A stretch of 64,000 nt of DNA from Flavobacterium sp. PMTSA4 (GTDB lineage: Bacteria; Bacteroidota; Bacteroidia; Flavobacteriales; Flavobacteriaceae): positions 434,001-498,000 of the forward strand of contig NZ_CP134890.1 in the NCBI RefSeq assembly GCF_032098525.1. Reading direction: 5' to 3'. The notes below the pieces were generated by a model. That model saw only the letters and a list, made by a program, of their open reading frames with translations, was not told where the DNA came from and made no database searches. Position numbers and translations under genes: made by a program. Below, one piece after another: positions 25,539 through 34,707 of the stretch (positions within the stretch are counted from its first letter, which is position 1; every line of letters begins with the position of its first letter).

Positions 25539-27190
25539 GGTAATTCTTTCGAATAAAAGCCATCTTTCAAAGAAGTTCCATTCATTTGAGGAATTACATT
25601 GAAGTTAGCTTGAAAATAATCTATTTGGTCTTGACTTACACAAGGTAATAAACCATTTCCGGTTATCCAAAAAAGTGTTGTATTTGATGGAGAATTATAA
25701 TTTAAATTATCAAGAGTAACTTTTTTAAAATTACAATTTGTTGAAGAATTAAGCTTGGGATAAACAAGATTAGTAAAAGTTATATAATCCTTAGAATTTA
25801 AATTTAATGGATTTGGAAAAAAATAAATTATTGTTGTGAAAAATAAAATTCCAAAATAAAAAGGCAATAGTAATTTATTATTCTTTAAAAGATAAGCTAA
25901 AAGCAATACACTAAAAAACAAAGTAAAAAAGAAATAAAATCGAAACTGTGGTGAACTAAAACTTAACATTGTTAGCTGAGTAATAAATAAACCATAAATT
26001 ATCCATAGTTTGTTGTTTTTTATCCTATAAAAGACAAACGGAATAATTATTACTAACATTAAAGTAATAATTGCAAAAACACTATCTACTCCATTGTTAA
26101 AGAAGTATTTTTTAAGTAATTCTGAACTTGAGATTTGATTAAAATCATAAGGACTAACATAAAAAGAATGCATTATTTTACTACTAAAGAAATAATCAAT
26201 TATTTGTTCAGGAATAGCATAACTAACTTTAAAAAAAGTGATTTTACTAACAGGAAAAAATGGATATCCGGTAATGATTATGTTTTTAATTATCCAAAGA
26301 AATACTACAATTATAGAAAGTGAAATTGATTTAAAAACTTTTGTTTTTATTACAGGATATCTAAAAGTAATTAGCAGTATTGGAAGCATTAATAAAATAG
26401 CTGAAGTGATTTTTATGTAGAAGGCGAATAATGCAAATACTACTATTAGTAAGTAATTTGAAGTTGCATTTTTTAGGAATAAATAAAAAATTATAAAACT
26501 TAATAAATACACCATCAAATCGGGTGAAGGTGAATTTACGAATGGATATAAAACAACATACAACATTGGAAACAACCCGAAAAGCAAATCAATAATTGAT
26601 TTTGATTCAGAGTATAATTGTAGTTTTTTTAAAAAGTAAAAACTAACTAGCACCAAACATAATCCATTTAAGTCATTGAAATTTGAATACAAAAAAGAAA
26701 AATTAAAGACACTTTGCGTTATATGCCAACCACTTGTTTGGCCTAAAAATAAATGCAAATTAGCCAATCCAGGAACAAATCCATATTCATTTAGCCATTT
26801 GATGGTTTGAATATAATAGGTTTCATTATCAGGTAAAATTGGACTAGTAGAAGATTGAATTAAAACTATAATAAAACAAAAGAAAAATATCCATTTCAGC
26901 GTTTTTGAAAACAATTTAAAATCTTCATAAAGTGATTTGTAAATATTGGTTATTTGTTTTTTTGACTGAATAAATAGAATTCCATTCAAGATTAACAATA
27001 AAGCATGAAATTCTATATTAATTCTTTCAAAACAAGCCCAAATACTAGCTAAAATTGTAGTCAAAAATAATCCTAGAATAGATGTAATTATTCCGTTAGT
27101 TGGTTTGTGTTTAAGAATTCTCAAAAATAAATTTCCAAAATTTATTGATGTAAATAATGTATAAATCCAACTAATCAGAATTAAACTCAT
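25535..27190 (-). CDS. Large multi-pass membrane protein, LIC_10190-like
   Basis: A 551-residue protein with about 12-14 hydrophobic helices spread over residues 1-445 and a hydrophilic C-terminal domain of about 85 residues. The architecture resembles polytopic GT-C-type glycosyltransferases or the LIC_10190 family. DNETYYIQTIKWLNEYG near residue 120 lies in the first large loop, where GT-C enzymes carry their catalytic acidic residues. The last segment (CVSQDQIDYFQANFNVIPQ) is soluble. Function unknown; overlaps the TIGR02757 gene by 4 bp and follows the LolD-like gene by 4 bp, so these three form one operon. Confidence 0.72.
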   Translation of the reverse strand: MSLILISWIYTLFTSINFGNLFLRILKHKPTNGIITSILGLFLTTILASIWACFERINIEFHALLLILNGILFIQSKKQITNIYKSLYEDFKLFSKTLKWIFFFCFIIVLIQSSTSPILPDNETYYIQTIKWLNEYGFVPGLANLHLFLGQTSGWHITQSVFNFSFLYSNFNDLNGLCLVLVSFYFLKKLQLYSESKSIIDLLFGLFPMLYVVLYPFVNSPSPDLMVYLLSFIIFYLFLKNATSNYLLIVVFALFAFYIKITSAILLMLPILLITFRYPVIKTKVFKSISLSIIVVFLWIIKNIIITGYPFFPVSKITFFKVSYAIPEQIIDYFFSSKIMHSFYVSPYDFNQISSSELLKKYFFNNGVDSVFAIITLMLVIIIPFVFYRIKNNKLWIIYGLFITQLTMLSFSSPQFRFYFFFTLFFSVLLLAYLLKNNKLLLPFYFGILFFTTIIYFFPNPLNLNSKDYITFTNLVYPKLNSSTNCNFKKVTLDNLNYNSPSNTTLFWITGNGLLPCVSQDQIDYFQANFNVIPQMNGTSLKDGFYSKELP

Positions 27191-27194
27191 AATC

Positions 27195-27857
27195 TCAAGT
27201 TATTTTTCCATCAACCATAACCAGTTTTCTGTCTGCCATAGCAGCTAACTCTTCATTGTGCGTAACAATTACAAAGGTTTGTCCAAATTCATCTCGGAGT
27301 TTAAAGAACAATTTATGTAAATTTTCGGCCGAACTAGTGTCTAAATTTCCTGAAGGTTCGTCGGCAAAAATTACAACGGGTTTGTTGATTAAAGCTCTTG
27401 CCACCGCAACTCTTTGTTGTTCTCCACCAGAAAGTTCATTTGGTTTATGATTTATCCTATCAGTTAAACCTAAATAATCAAGCAATTTTTTTGCCTCTGT
27501 TTCTGTTGTATTTTTATCTTTTCCTGAGATAAATGCTGGAATGCATACATTTTCTAAAGCGGTAAACTCTGGAAGTAATTGATGAAACTGAAAAATGAAA
27601 CCTAATTTTTCGTTTCGGAATTTGGATAGTTTTTTGTCGTTTAGACTTAAGATATTTTGACCATCAATTTCAAGAGTTGACGATGTGTTTTTATTTGGAT
27701 TGTCTAATGTACCTAGTATTTGAAGTAATGTTGTTTTTCCTGCACCACTTGCTCCAACTATTGAAACAATTTCACCTTTTTGAATGTGAATAGAAACACC
27801 TTTTAAAACTTCAAGATTATCATAGTTTTTAAAAATATTATTGGCTTTAATCATCAA
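27195..27857 (-). CDS. ABC transporter ATP-binding protein, LolD-like
   Basis: A 220-residue ATPase of the MacB/LolD/FtsE class. Walker A GASGAGKTT (35-43), Q-loop Gln90 in FIFQFHQLLPE, signature LSGGEQQRV (142-150), Walker B VVIFADE (161-167) and H-loop His200 are intact. The phrase FQFHQLLPEFTALENV is typical of LolD, the ATPase that powers lipoprotein release from the inner membrane. No permease gene adjoins it, as is common for lolD in Bacteroidetes. First gene of the operon with the membrane protein and TIGR02757 gene. Confidence 0.88.
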   Translation of the reverse strand: MMIKANNIFKNYDNLEVLKGVSIHIQKGEIVSIVGASGAGKTTLLQILGTLDNPNKNTSSTLEIDGQNILSLNDKKLSKFRNEKLGFIFQFHQLLPEFTALENVCIPAFISGKDKNTTETEAKKLLDYLGLTDRINHKPNELSGGEQQRVAVARALINKPVVIFADEPSGNLDTSSAENLHKLFFKLRDEFGQTFVIVTHNEELAAMADRKLVMVDGKIT

Positions 27858-27973
27858 TTCTTTTTTTTACAAAGTAACAAAGTATTTTGACTTATAATGA
27901 ACATATAAGTTTTTTTTATAATTGAATAGTTTTTAAATTAAAGTTAAAATAAATATTTTGTTTAATTATTTAT

Positions 27974-27981
27974 TATATTTG
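27974..27981 (+). promoter_or_regulatory. Possible -7 element for folE
   Basis: TATATTTG fits the TAnnTTTG consensus and lies 20 bp before the ATG at 28002. A TTTG at 27957-27960 is closer than the usual spacing, so only the -7 box is convincing. Confidence 0.35.
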
Positions 27982-28001
27982 TTAAACAAAAATATATTCT
28001 T

Positions 28002-28670
28002 ATGAACACAACAATTGAAAAAGAATTATTTGAATTGATAGGTGACAATCATCAAATGACTTCAGCTGAAACTCCATTACATTTGGACGCGTTTAGCAAA
28101 ACTGATTCGGAAAAAATGGTTGTCATCGAAAGACATTTTAAAGCCATTATGGAAGAAATAGGTTTGGAAATGACTGATGATAGCTTGAAAGGAACTCCGC
28201 ATAGAGTTGCAAAAATGTTTATTAAAGAGATATTCTCAGGTTTAAATCCAGATAATAAGCCGAAAATTTCGGTTTTTGATAATTCCTATAATTATGATAA
28301 AATGCTAGTTGAAGCGGATATTAGCTTCAATTCAACTTGCGAACATCATTTTTTACCAATTATCGGAAAAGCACATATTGGTTATGTTTCAAGTGGAAAA
28401 GTAATTGGTTTATCTAAATTAAATCGAATTGTAGATTATTATTCTCGCAGACCACAAGTTCAAGAAAGATTAATTATGCAAATTTTTAACGAACTAAAAG
28501 ATGTTCTTGATACAGAAGATGTAATTGTAGTTATGGAAGCGAAACATTTGTGTGTTTCAAGTAGAGGAATTCAAGACGAAAGTAGTTATACTTCCACCAT
28601 TCAATATGGCGGAATATTTAATGAAAAAGAAAATAGAAACGACTTCTTTAATATGCTAAAAAAAGAATAA
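28002..28670 (+). CDS. folE: GTP cyclohydrolase I
   Basis: A 222-residue enzyme that converts GTP to dihydroneopterin triphosphate, the first step of folate synthesis. The zinc-binding and substrate residues are in STCEHHFLPIIGKAHIGY near residue 110 and HLCVSSRGIQDESSYT near 184. LSKLNRIVDYYSRRPQVQERL is the conserved GTP-binding helix. It has a short extra N-terminal stretch before the family core. Single gene with its own upstream region, convergent with the DUF6787 gene. Confidence 0.96.
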   Translation: MNTTIEKELFELIGDNHQMTSAETPLHLDAFSKTDSEKMVVIERHFKAIMEEIGLEMTDDSLKGTPHRVAKMFIKEIFSGLNPDNKPKISVFDNSYNYDKMLVEADISFNSTCEHHFLPIIGKAHIGYVSSGKVIGLSKLNRIVDYYSRRPQVQERLIMQIFNELKDVLDTEDVIVVMEAKHLCVSSRGIQDESSYTSTIQYGGIFNEKENRNDFFNMLKKE

Positions 28671-28700
28671 AACTTGTTTTGTTTATTGGTTGATTGATTG

Positions 28701-28735
28701 AAATCTCGGGCAATAATTATTGTTCGGGATTTTCT
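28701..28735. terminator. Bidirectional hairpin between folE and the DUF6787 gene
   Basis: Stem AATCTCGGGCAAT / ATTGTTCGGGATT with a few G-U or mismatched pairs around an AATT centre, followed by T-rich sequence on the + strand. It overlaps the last codons of the convergent gene. Confidence 0.65.
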
Positions 28736-29037
28736 TTTTTAAACAAAAAACTGAATCCTAAACTTTTTAGCATTTTCTTTTCAAAAGCCCAAAAGAATTT
28801 GAATTGTCCAAACAGAAATCCGAAACTAACGAGAAGAATTTGATATACTGGAAAAATTAAAATAATATATAAAGGATAATAAATCCAATTGGAAACACTT
28901 CCTTTTATAATTCCAAAATAGGCTAAAATAGGTTTAGATAAATAGGCAGAAGTAGAACCTGTGATGGCAAATACAACAATAATGACAAATAATTGCCAAT
29001 TTGATTTGATATTCCAGCGTTCTTTGAAAGATGCCAT
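28717..29037 (-). CDS. DUF6787-like small membrane protein
   Basis: A 106-residue protein that starts MASFKERWNIKSNWQL and has two or three membrane helices (FVIIVVFAITGSTSAYL, IYYPLYIILIFPVYQILLVSFGFLF). The W-N-I-x-S-N-x-Q-L start and the following VFAITGSTSA helix are what I remember of DUF6787. Homologues may be mislabelled as prolipoprotein diacylglyceryl transferase; that enzyme's motifs are absent. Function unknown. It is probably cotranscribed with the lipoprotein gene upstream. Confidence 0.7.
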   Translation of the reverse strand: MASFKERWNIKSNWQLFVIIVVFAITGSTSAYLSKPILAYFGIIKGSVSNWIYYPLYIILIFPVYQILLVSFGFLFGQFKFFWAFEKKMLKSLGFSFLFKKENPEQ

Positions 29038-29062
29038 TCTTTTTTAATGCAAATATACTTTT

Positions 29063-29497
29063 TTATGGTCTTGGTACAAATCCTGTCAAGCGTTGATTAT
29101 TTCTTTGTTGAAAATAAATCATATAATTATAAATAAGATAATTTACTTCATAACCGTAGTGAATACTTGGATCATAGTCAATTCGCATTTCATATAAGTT
29201 AGGATTATATCGCATCGGTTGATTAACTCGGTTATTCCATTCTGTTATGAACAAATAATTTCTATTTTCTAGATAACTTTCAGAATAATAGCCTCGTGGT
29301 CTTGCAGTAGATAAAAGCCAAGAATTAAAACCAGGATCAATAATAATTACTTCATATTCTAATTCATCATTGGCAATCTTAACAGTATCGTTTACTGAAC
29401 CATTAGTTTGATTATCGGTGTTTTTAAAACCTGATTTCGAACTATTGCAACCAATTATAAGTGCAAACAGAAGAAGGAAAACTAAAATATTTTTCAT
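29063..29497 (-). CDS. DUF6146-like lipoprotein
   Basis: A 144-residue lipoprotein with lipobox LIIGC (Cys17). After a low-complexity linker it has a conserved domain with DPGFNSWLLSTARPRGYYS near residue 54, YLENRNYLFITEWNNRV near 75 and VNYLIYNYMIYFQQRN near 118, matching my recollection of the DUF6146 family of Bacteroidetes. Function unknown. A 25-bp spacing to the next gene suggests a shared transcript. Confidence 0.78.
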   Translation of the reverse strand: MKNILVFLLLFALIIGCNSSKSGFKNTDNQTNGSVNDTVKIANDELEYEVIIIDPGFNSWLLSTARPRGYYSESYLENRNYLFITEWNNRVNQPMRYNPNLYEMRIDYDPSIHYGYEVNYLIYNYMIYFQQRNNQRLTGFVPRP

Positions 29498-29563
29498 TGC
29501 AATTCTAAAATTTTAATAAAGTTACAAAAATTGCAATCGAAACTTAATTATAAAAGTGTTAAA

Positions 29564-29594
29564 AAAAAGTCTTACTCGTTGAGTAAGACTTTTT
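29564..29594. terminator. Hairpin terminator downstream of serA
   Basis: Perfect stem AAAAAGTCTTACTC / GAGTAAGACTTTTT around a short loop, located just after the minus-strand serA stop at 29599. Confidence 0.9.
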
Positions 29595-29598
29595 GAAA

Positions 29599-30561
29599 TT
29601 ATACTTTTTCAGTTTTCAATAAACTAATAATTTGATAGGCTAATTCTGTACCAATTCTGTCTTGCGCTTCAAGAGTAGCAGCACCAATATGTGGTGTTAA
29701 AGAAATCTTTGGATGCATCAGGATTTGAATTTCAGGTTTTGGTTCATTCTCAAAAACATCTAATCCTGCAAAAGCCACTTTTTCATTATCTAAAGCTTCA
29801 ACTAAAGCCACCTCATCAATAACGCCACCACGAGCACAATTGATAATTCCAACACCATCTTTTAATATTTCAAATTCATCTTTTCCAATTACATAACCTT
29901 CTTGCGATGGAACATGAAGTGTAATAAAATCAGAATGTTTTAGCAAATCTTCTAAAGGTTCAGTTTCAAATTCTACATTGATGAACTGACCGTTGTAAAA
30001 ATCAACTTTTACTTCAGCTTTGTCTACAAATTTATCAGCTGCAATGACTTTCATTCCTAAGCCTAGTGCCATTTTAGCAACAGCTTGACCAATTCTTCCA
30101 AATCCAATTATTCCAAGAGTTTTTCCTCTCAATTCAATTCCATTGGCATAAGCTTTTTTCAATCCATCAAAATTCGAATCGCCTTCAAGTGGCATATTTC
30201 TATTAGAGTCGTGCAGAAAACGAACACCTGTAAATAAATGTGCAAAAACTAATTCGGCAACACTTTCCGAAGAAGAAGCTGGAGTATTAATTACATGTAT
30301 TCCTTTATTACGTGCATAATCAACATCAATATTATCCATTCCAACGCCACCGCGACCAATAATTTTTAATCCTGGACAATTATCAATAATATCTTGACGA
30401 ACTTTGGTAGCACTTCTTACTAATAAAACCGCAACATTATTTGAATTGATATAATTGGCTACTTGTTCTTGAGCAACTTTGGTTGTAATAACTTCAAAAC
30501 CTCCTTTTTCTAATGCTTTGATTCCACTTTTTGAAATTCCGTCGTTTGCTAATACTTTCAT
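29599..30561 (-). CDS. serA: D-3-phosphoglycerate dehydrogenase
   Basis: A 320-residue NAD-dependent D-2-hydroxyacid dehydrogenase that oxidises 3-phosphoglycerate in the first step of serine synthesis. The NAD motif is GFGRIGQAVAKMALG near residue 154; catalytic Arg, Glu and His appear in NCARGGVIDE near 240, ENEPKPE near 270 and HIGAATLEAQ near 288. It lacks the C-terminal ACT regulatory domain of E. coli SerA, so serine feedback through that domain is not expected. It follows serC by 18 bp, which supports the serine pathway assignment. Confidence 0.92.
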   Translation of the reverse strand: MKVLANDGISKSGIKALEKGGFEVITTKVAQEQVANYINSNNVAVLLVRSATKVRQDIIDNCPGLKIIGRGGVGMDNIDVDYARNKGIHVINTPASSSESVAELVFAHLFTGVRFLHDSNRNMPLEGDSNFDGLKKAYANGIELRGKTLGIIGFGRIGQAVAKMALGLGMKVIAADKFVDKAEVKVDFYNGQFINVEFETEPLEDLLKHSDFITLHVPSQEGYVIGKDEFEILKDGVGIINCARGGVIDEVALVEALDNEKVAFAGLDVFENEPKPEIQILMHPKISLTPHIGAATLEAQDRIGTELAYQIISLLKTEKV

Positions 30562-30579
30562 TTCTTACCTATATTTTTA

Positions 30580-31650
30580 TTAAATCTTATTTTCTAATTC
30601 TTTCATTACATCTACTAAAACCTGAACACTTTGCAAAGGTAATGCATTATACATTGAAGCTCTATAACCACCAACAGAACGATGACCGTTAAGTCCAGAA
30701 ATCCCAGCTTCTTTCCACATTTTATCAAATGTTTCTTGATGTGTTTCGTTTTCTAATAAAAATGTGGCGTTCATGAAACTTCTGTCTTCTTTATTTGCTG
30801 TACCAACAAATAATGGATTTCTATCAATTTCATTATAAAGTAAATTGGCCTTAGCTTCATTTACTTTTTCAATAGCAGCAATTCCACCATTATTTTTCAA
30901 CCATTGTAAGGTTAGGAGTGAAGCATAAACTGGAAAAACAGCTGGAGTATTGTACATACTTTCCGCTTTAATATGTTTTTCATAATCTAAAATACTTGGA
31001 ATTGTTCTACCTGATTTTCCTAATATTTCCTCTTTTACGACTACTAAAGTTGTTCCCGCAGGTCCCATATTTTTTTGAGCACCAGCATAAATCAAATCAA
31101 ATTTTGAAAAATCTAAAGTTCTAGAAAAAATATCTGAACTCATATCGCAAACAACAGGAACGGTTGTTTCGGGAAATGATTTCATTTGTGTACCAAAAAT
31201 AGTGTTGTTACTTGTGCAGTGAAAATAGGAAGCATCAGATGGGATACTATAATCTTTTGGTATAAAATTGTAATTTGCTTCTTTAGAGGATGCAACAATT
31301 TGAGTTTCGCCAAAAAGTTTGGCTTCTTTAATAGCATTGTTTGCCCAAGTTCCAGTATCTAAATAGGCAGCTTTACCGTCAACTTTCATTAAATTATAAG
31401 GAACCATCAAAAACTCCATACTTGCACCACCTTGTAAAAACAATGCTTGATAACCTTTACCTTCTAATCCTAAAAGTTCTAAAACCAAAGATCTAGCTTC
31501 GTCCATCACGGAAACAAAGTCTTTGCTACGGTGTGATATTTCTAATATAGATAAATTTGAATTGTTGAAATTTAATATAGCTTCAGCTGATTTTTCAAAT
31601 ACTTCCTGAGGTAAAATACATGGTCCAGCGCTGTAATTGTGTTTTTTCAT
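30580..31650 (-). CDS. serC: Phosphoserine aminotransferase
   Basis: A 356-residue PLP enzyme that makes phosphoserine from phosphohydroxypyruvate and glutamate; it can also serve pyridoxal phosphate synthesis. The PLP lysine is Lys193 in GAQKNMGPAG. The N-terminal NYSAGPCILP, LEISHRSKDF and QGGASMEF, and the C-terminal GLNGHRSVGGYRASMYNALP, are family signatures. It is the first gene of the serC-serA operon; the third serine enzyme (serB) is not in this window. Confidence 0.96.
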   Translation of the reverse strand: MKKHNYSAGPCILPQEVFEKSAEAILNFNNSNLSILEISHRSKDFVSVMDEARSLVLELLGLEGKGYQALFLQGGASMEFLMVPYNLMKVDGKAAYLDTGTWANNAIKEAKLFGETQIVASSKEANYNFIPKDYSIPSDASYFHCTSNNTIFGTQMKSFPETTVPVVCDMSSDIFSRTLDFSKFDLIYAGAQKNMGPAGTTLVVVKEEILGKSGRTIPSILDYEKHIKAESMYNTPAVFPVYASLLTLQWLKNNGGIAAIEKVNEAKANLLYNEIDRNPLFVGTANKEDRSFMNATFLLENETHQETFDKMWKEAGISGLNGHRSVGGYRASMYNALPLQSVQVLVDVMKELENKI

Positions 31651-31772
31651 GACTTGATTTCCAAAAAATTAAGTTGCAAATTTCGGAAATACCAATAGAA
31701 ATTACCAATTGGATTAACCTTGAATTATTAGAGGTTATTAACAAAAACGTTATAGTTGATAATTACTTAATT

Positions 31773-33125
31773 TTAATTTTTAATAACTTTTTTAGTAATT
31801 ATTGAATCGTTATTGAATAATATTTTTAAAAAATATACACCTTTAGTTAAATTCCTTAAATCAATTGATTCAAAGTTGGAGTTAATTGTATTAATCATTT
31901 TTCCATCAATTTGAAATACTGAAATACTTCTTACTTCATTAATAAAACTATCTTCTAAGTGTAAAAAGTCTTTGGTTGGGTTAGGATAGAAATAAAATGA
32001 ATTAGGGATGTTATCATTCAAACTCAGTGTTGTGTCTGCATAATATGATCTTCCAGTCGGCACAGGAACAAAACTATATTCAAAGGTTGCGGCAATAATT
32101 AAGCTGTCTCCTTCTAAAATTATGTTTGAACCAAAATAATCGTCAAATCCTGAAAATGGCTCTTGCCCGTATAAATTTGGTTGTTCTAGCCAATTATTAT
32201 TATCTTTCTTAAAATATTTTACTGGAAATTTCCTAGCCATTTGTAATATATAACTATTAGAACCAAGAAAAATATTCGAATCATTTACTACAATTTTGTC
32301 AAACATTTGATCAGTTGGAGTATAATTAAATGATGAGTTCAGAACCCAATTATCATTAGAAAACTCGTATATATTAATCAAAAACTGTTGTGGTTGAACA
32401 ACATAAATTTTAGAGTCATATAAAAATAAACCAAGCGAAGTATTAAAATTTTGCGAATTTTGATAAACCCACTGGTTATTACTTAGTTCAAATGTATTGT
32501 AATATAAACCATTGGACAATGAAGAGATTAAAAGTTGATTATTAGAAACTAAAATTTTAGCAAAACCTAAGGAATTTACATTAGGTAATGTTATAGTTTG
32601 ACTTAAGATCCAATCATCATTTACTAAATCATAAACATAAAAATTGTTATTAGAGCCAATGTAAAGACGATTATTGAATATTTTTACTTTAGTTCCAAAG
32701 CGGTCATCTTGATCATTGGTTATTGATAAAATCTTTTGATGAAATTGATAATTACCATTAACTTTTTTATACATGTAAACTGCTCCAGTATTAGAACTAT
32801 TTAACCCTTGCCTTGGAGCCCCAACTGCAATTCTATCATTTTCTATATCAACGGAATTTCCATATACATCAGTATGTAAAACATCATTTTCAAATAAAGT
32901 TTGTGATTGAATTATTTGGTTACCAATCTTATTAAAGACATAAACTTTACCTACTTGTGTTAAAGTCCCATTAATAGAAACTGTCGAAGAAACAATTTCA
33001 TTGCCATCTATTGCCATACTGCTACCAAAAAAACCACCACTTGCTCCAGAAGTTGGATAAAAAGATGCTAATTGTAATTGAGAAAAAATTACTTGAGTAA
33101 AAAGGAGAAAGTAAATATTTTTCAT
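31773..33125 (-). CDS. T9SS-exported surface protein with FG-GAP-like repeats
   Basis: A 450-residue protein with a signal peptide (about MKNIYFLLFTQVIFSQ) and a C-terminal type A sorting domain from about residue 375 with FYFYPNPTKDFLHL and NLTKGVYFLKI, the signal for type IX secretion and anchoring. The middle has repeated beta-propeller-like units (FGSSMAIDGNEIV, YGNSVDIENDRIAVGAPR, FGTKVKIFNNRLYIG) of the FG-GAP/integrin type. The repeated blades often contain AVGAP or similar. Ligand unknown. Single gene. Confidence 0.88.
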   Translation of the reverse strand: MKNIYFLLFTQVIFSQLQLASFYPTSGASGGFFGSSMAIDGNEIVSSTVSINGTLTQVGKVYVFNKIGNQIIQSQTLFENDVLHTDVYGNSVDIENDRIAVGAPRQGLNSSNTGAVYMYKKVNGNYQFHQKILSITNDQDDRFGTKVKIFNNRLYIGSNNNFYVYDLVNDDWILSQTITLPNVNSLGFAKILVSNNQLLISSLSNGLYYNTFELSNNQWVYQNSQNFNTSLGLFLYDSKIYVVQPQQFLINIYEFSNDNWVLNSSFNYTPTDQMFDKIVVNDSNIFLGSNSYILQMARKFPVKYFKKDNNNWLEQPNLYGQEPFSGFDDYFGSNIILEGDSLIIAATFEYSFVPVPTGRSYYADTTLSLNDNIPNSFYFYPNPTKDFLHLEDSFINEVRSISVFQIDGKMINTINSNFESIDLRNLTKGVYFLKILFNNDSIITKKVIKN

Positions 33126-33182
33126 AATGTTTTGGTTTTAAATCAAATGTAATAAATTTTTACAAATGATATAAAAAAAACA

Positions 33183-34241
33183 TTACAAATTAATCAAAAA
33201 CTCCAAAGTATCAACACCATCAGCATAATCCCAAAGTTGTGGCTTTTGAGTTTGTCCAAAAGCAATGGAATTAGGAATTAAATCATTAGAAACAATACAT
33301 TGAATTTGTTCTTTTTCAAGCTCTAAACGACTTTTTAAAGTATTTAAATCTTCATAGTTTTCATAAAACACAGAAGAAATGGGTGAAGCATAGCTTGTAT
33401 CTTCTTTTAATGTCATGAATTCATTATCCAACAATTTAAAATTACTCATCAAGAAAACCGCTTTGTTGTAATCGTAATTGTTAGAATATTTTTCATAAAA
33501 AATGACATCTTTATATTCATACATTGCTTTAAAGAAAGCTTCAAAATTATAATCCTTTGGAATAAAAAGTTTAGAAACATTGCGACAACCCAAACCAAAA
33601 TACCTGAAAATATCTTCACCTAAATTCACTAAATCATCATGCGTTTCATTTCCATCTAAAACCGCAACTGAATTTCTGTTTTTACGAATGATACTTGGTT
33701 TGTCTTTAAAGTAAAACTCAAAATGGCGCGCAGTATTATTGCTTCCTGTAGCAATTACAGCATCAAAATTTTCGAGTTTTCCTTCCGTAAAAGTTATAAA
33801 TTTCTCAATCTCTGGATTTATTGAGGTTAAATATTTTGATAAAAACTTGATTAAATGTTGGTCATTAGACGAAGTTTTTACCAATACATTATGACCAGAA
33901 ATTAAAACGGAAAGAAAATCATGAAAACCAACTAAAGGAATATTTCCAGCAAGTATTAAACCAACAGTTTTTGGAGTAACTTTCGAAAAATCATATTTTG
34001 ATAACCATTGGTTCAGGTTTTCTTCTTTCAAAGCATCCGCCCACGAATTGATTGAATAATAAACTTGTTCAGGTGTAAACCAACCATTATGCGATTGTGA
34101 CAATTCAATCAGAGTAATAAAATCATCATAAAACAAATCATTGTTCAGAACTGCTTCATTTTTTGAATTATTGTCTAATGAAAATTGGCTTAAAAATTTT
34201 CCTAATTCAATAAAACAGTTTTTTTTATCCAATTGTAACAT
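33183..34241 (-). CDS. Acyl-CoA reductase (LuxC-like)
   Basis: A 352-residue NADPH-dependent acyl-CoA reductase of the aldehyde dehydrogenase superfamily that would reduce a fatty acyl thioester to the aldehyde. Visible are GLILAGNIPLVGFHDFL near residue 94 (nucleotide-binding side), ATGSNNTARHFE near 164 and the nucleophile candidate Cys219 in FGLGCRNVSK. Family length is normal. It is transcribed divergently from a dicluster ferredoxin, a pairing I recall in flavobacteria, which may supply electrons or only share a promoter. Confidence 0.87.
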   Translation of the reverse strand: MLQLDKKNCFIELGKFLSQFSLDNNSKNEAVLNNDLFYDDFITLIELSQSHNGWFTPEQVYYSINSWADALKEENLNQWLSKYDFSKVTPKTVGLILAGNIPLVGFHDFLSVLISGHNVLVKTSSNDQHLIKFLSKYLTSINPEIEKFITFTEGKLENFDAVIATGSNNTARHFEFYFKDKPSIIRKNRNSVAVLDGNETHDDLVNLGEDIFRYFGLGCRNVSKLFIPKDYNFEAFFKAMYEYKDVIFYEKYSNNYDYNKAVFLMSNFKLLDNEFMTLKEDTSYASPISSVFYENYEDLNTLKSRLELEKEQIQCIVSNDLIPNSIAFGQTQKPQLWDYADGVDTLEFLINL

Positions 34242-34248
34242 TTGTTTC

Positions 34249-34279
34249 TTGTTTATGAATGGTTTTGATTGTAATTTTG
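34249..34279 (+). promoter_or_regulatory. Candidate promoter of the ferredoxin gene
   Basis: TTG at 34249-34251 and TAATTTTG at 34272-34279 are separated by 20 bases, a good fit to the Bacteroidetes TTG / TAnnTTTG pattern. The ATG follows at 34304. Confidence 0.5.
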
Positions 34280-34303
34280 CACAAAATTAATTAAAAAATA
34301 GCT

Positions 34304-34654
34304 ATGGCAATCATTATAACAGACGAATGTATTAATTGTGGCGCATGCGAACCAGAATGTCCAAATACAGCTATCTATGAAGGTGCTGACGATTGGAGAT
34401 ACAAAGATGGAACCAGCTTGAGAGGAAAAGTTATTCTTCCTGATGGTACTGAAATTGATGCCGATGCCGCACAAACACCAATCTCTGATGATTTGTATTA
34501 TATAGTTCCAGGAAAATGTACAGAATGTAAAGGTTTCCACGAAGAACCACAATGTGCGGCTGTTTGTCCGGTAGATTGTTGTGTTCCTGATGATAATCAC
34601 GTAGAAAGTGAAGAAACACTTTTAAATAGGCAAGCCTTTTTACACAACGAATAA
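34304..34654 (+). CDS. fdx: Ferredoxin with two [4Fe-4S] clusters
   Basis: A 116-residue electron carrier. The first cluster motif is C-x2-C-x2-C-x3-C (Cys9, 12, 15, 19). The second is C-x2-C-x8-C-x3-C (Cys72, 75, 84, 88), the enlarged spacing of the Allochromatium-type dicluster ferredoxins, with an extra Cys92/Cys93. A loop of about 45 residues between the two motifs is larger than in clostridial ferredoxins. Followed by a strong terminator, so monocistronic. Confidence 0.95.
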   Translation: MAIIITDECINCGACEPECPNTAIYEGADDWRYKDGTSLRGKVILPDGTEIDADAAQTPISDDLYYIVPGKCTECKGFHEEPQCAAVCPVDCCVPDDNHVESEETLLNRQAFLHNE

Positions 34655-34660
34655 TAAAAA

Positions 34661-34688
34661 AATCCGAAAGTTATCTTTCGGATTTTTT
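34661..34688. terminator. Bidirectional hairpin terminator
   Basis: Stem AATCCGAAAG / CTTTCGGATT with a four-base loop, then TTTTT; it separates the ferredoxin gene from the convergent secreted-protein gene. Confidence 0.9.
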
Positions 34689-34707
34689 ATTACTAGATTA
34701 TTGTTTG

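Noticed and set aside
34253..34619. Minus-strand frames opposite the ferredoxin gene
   Set aside because: Cysteine-rich cluster motifs on the + strand are decisive; the antisense frames have none.
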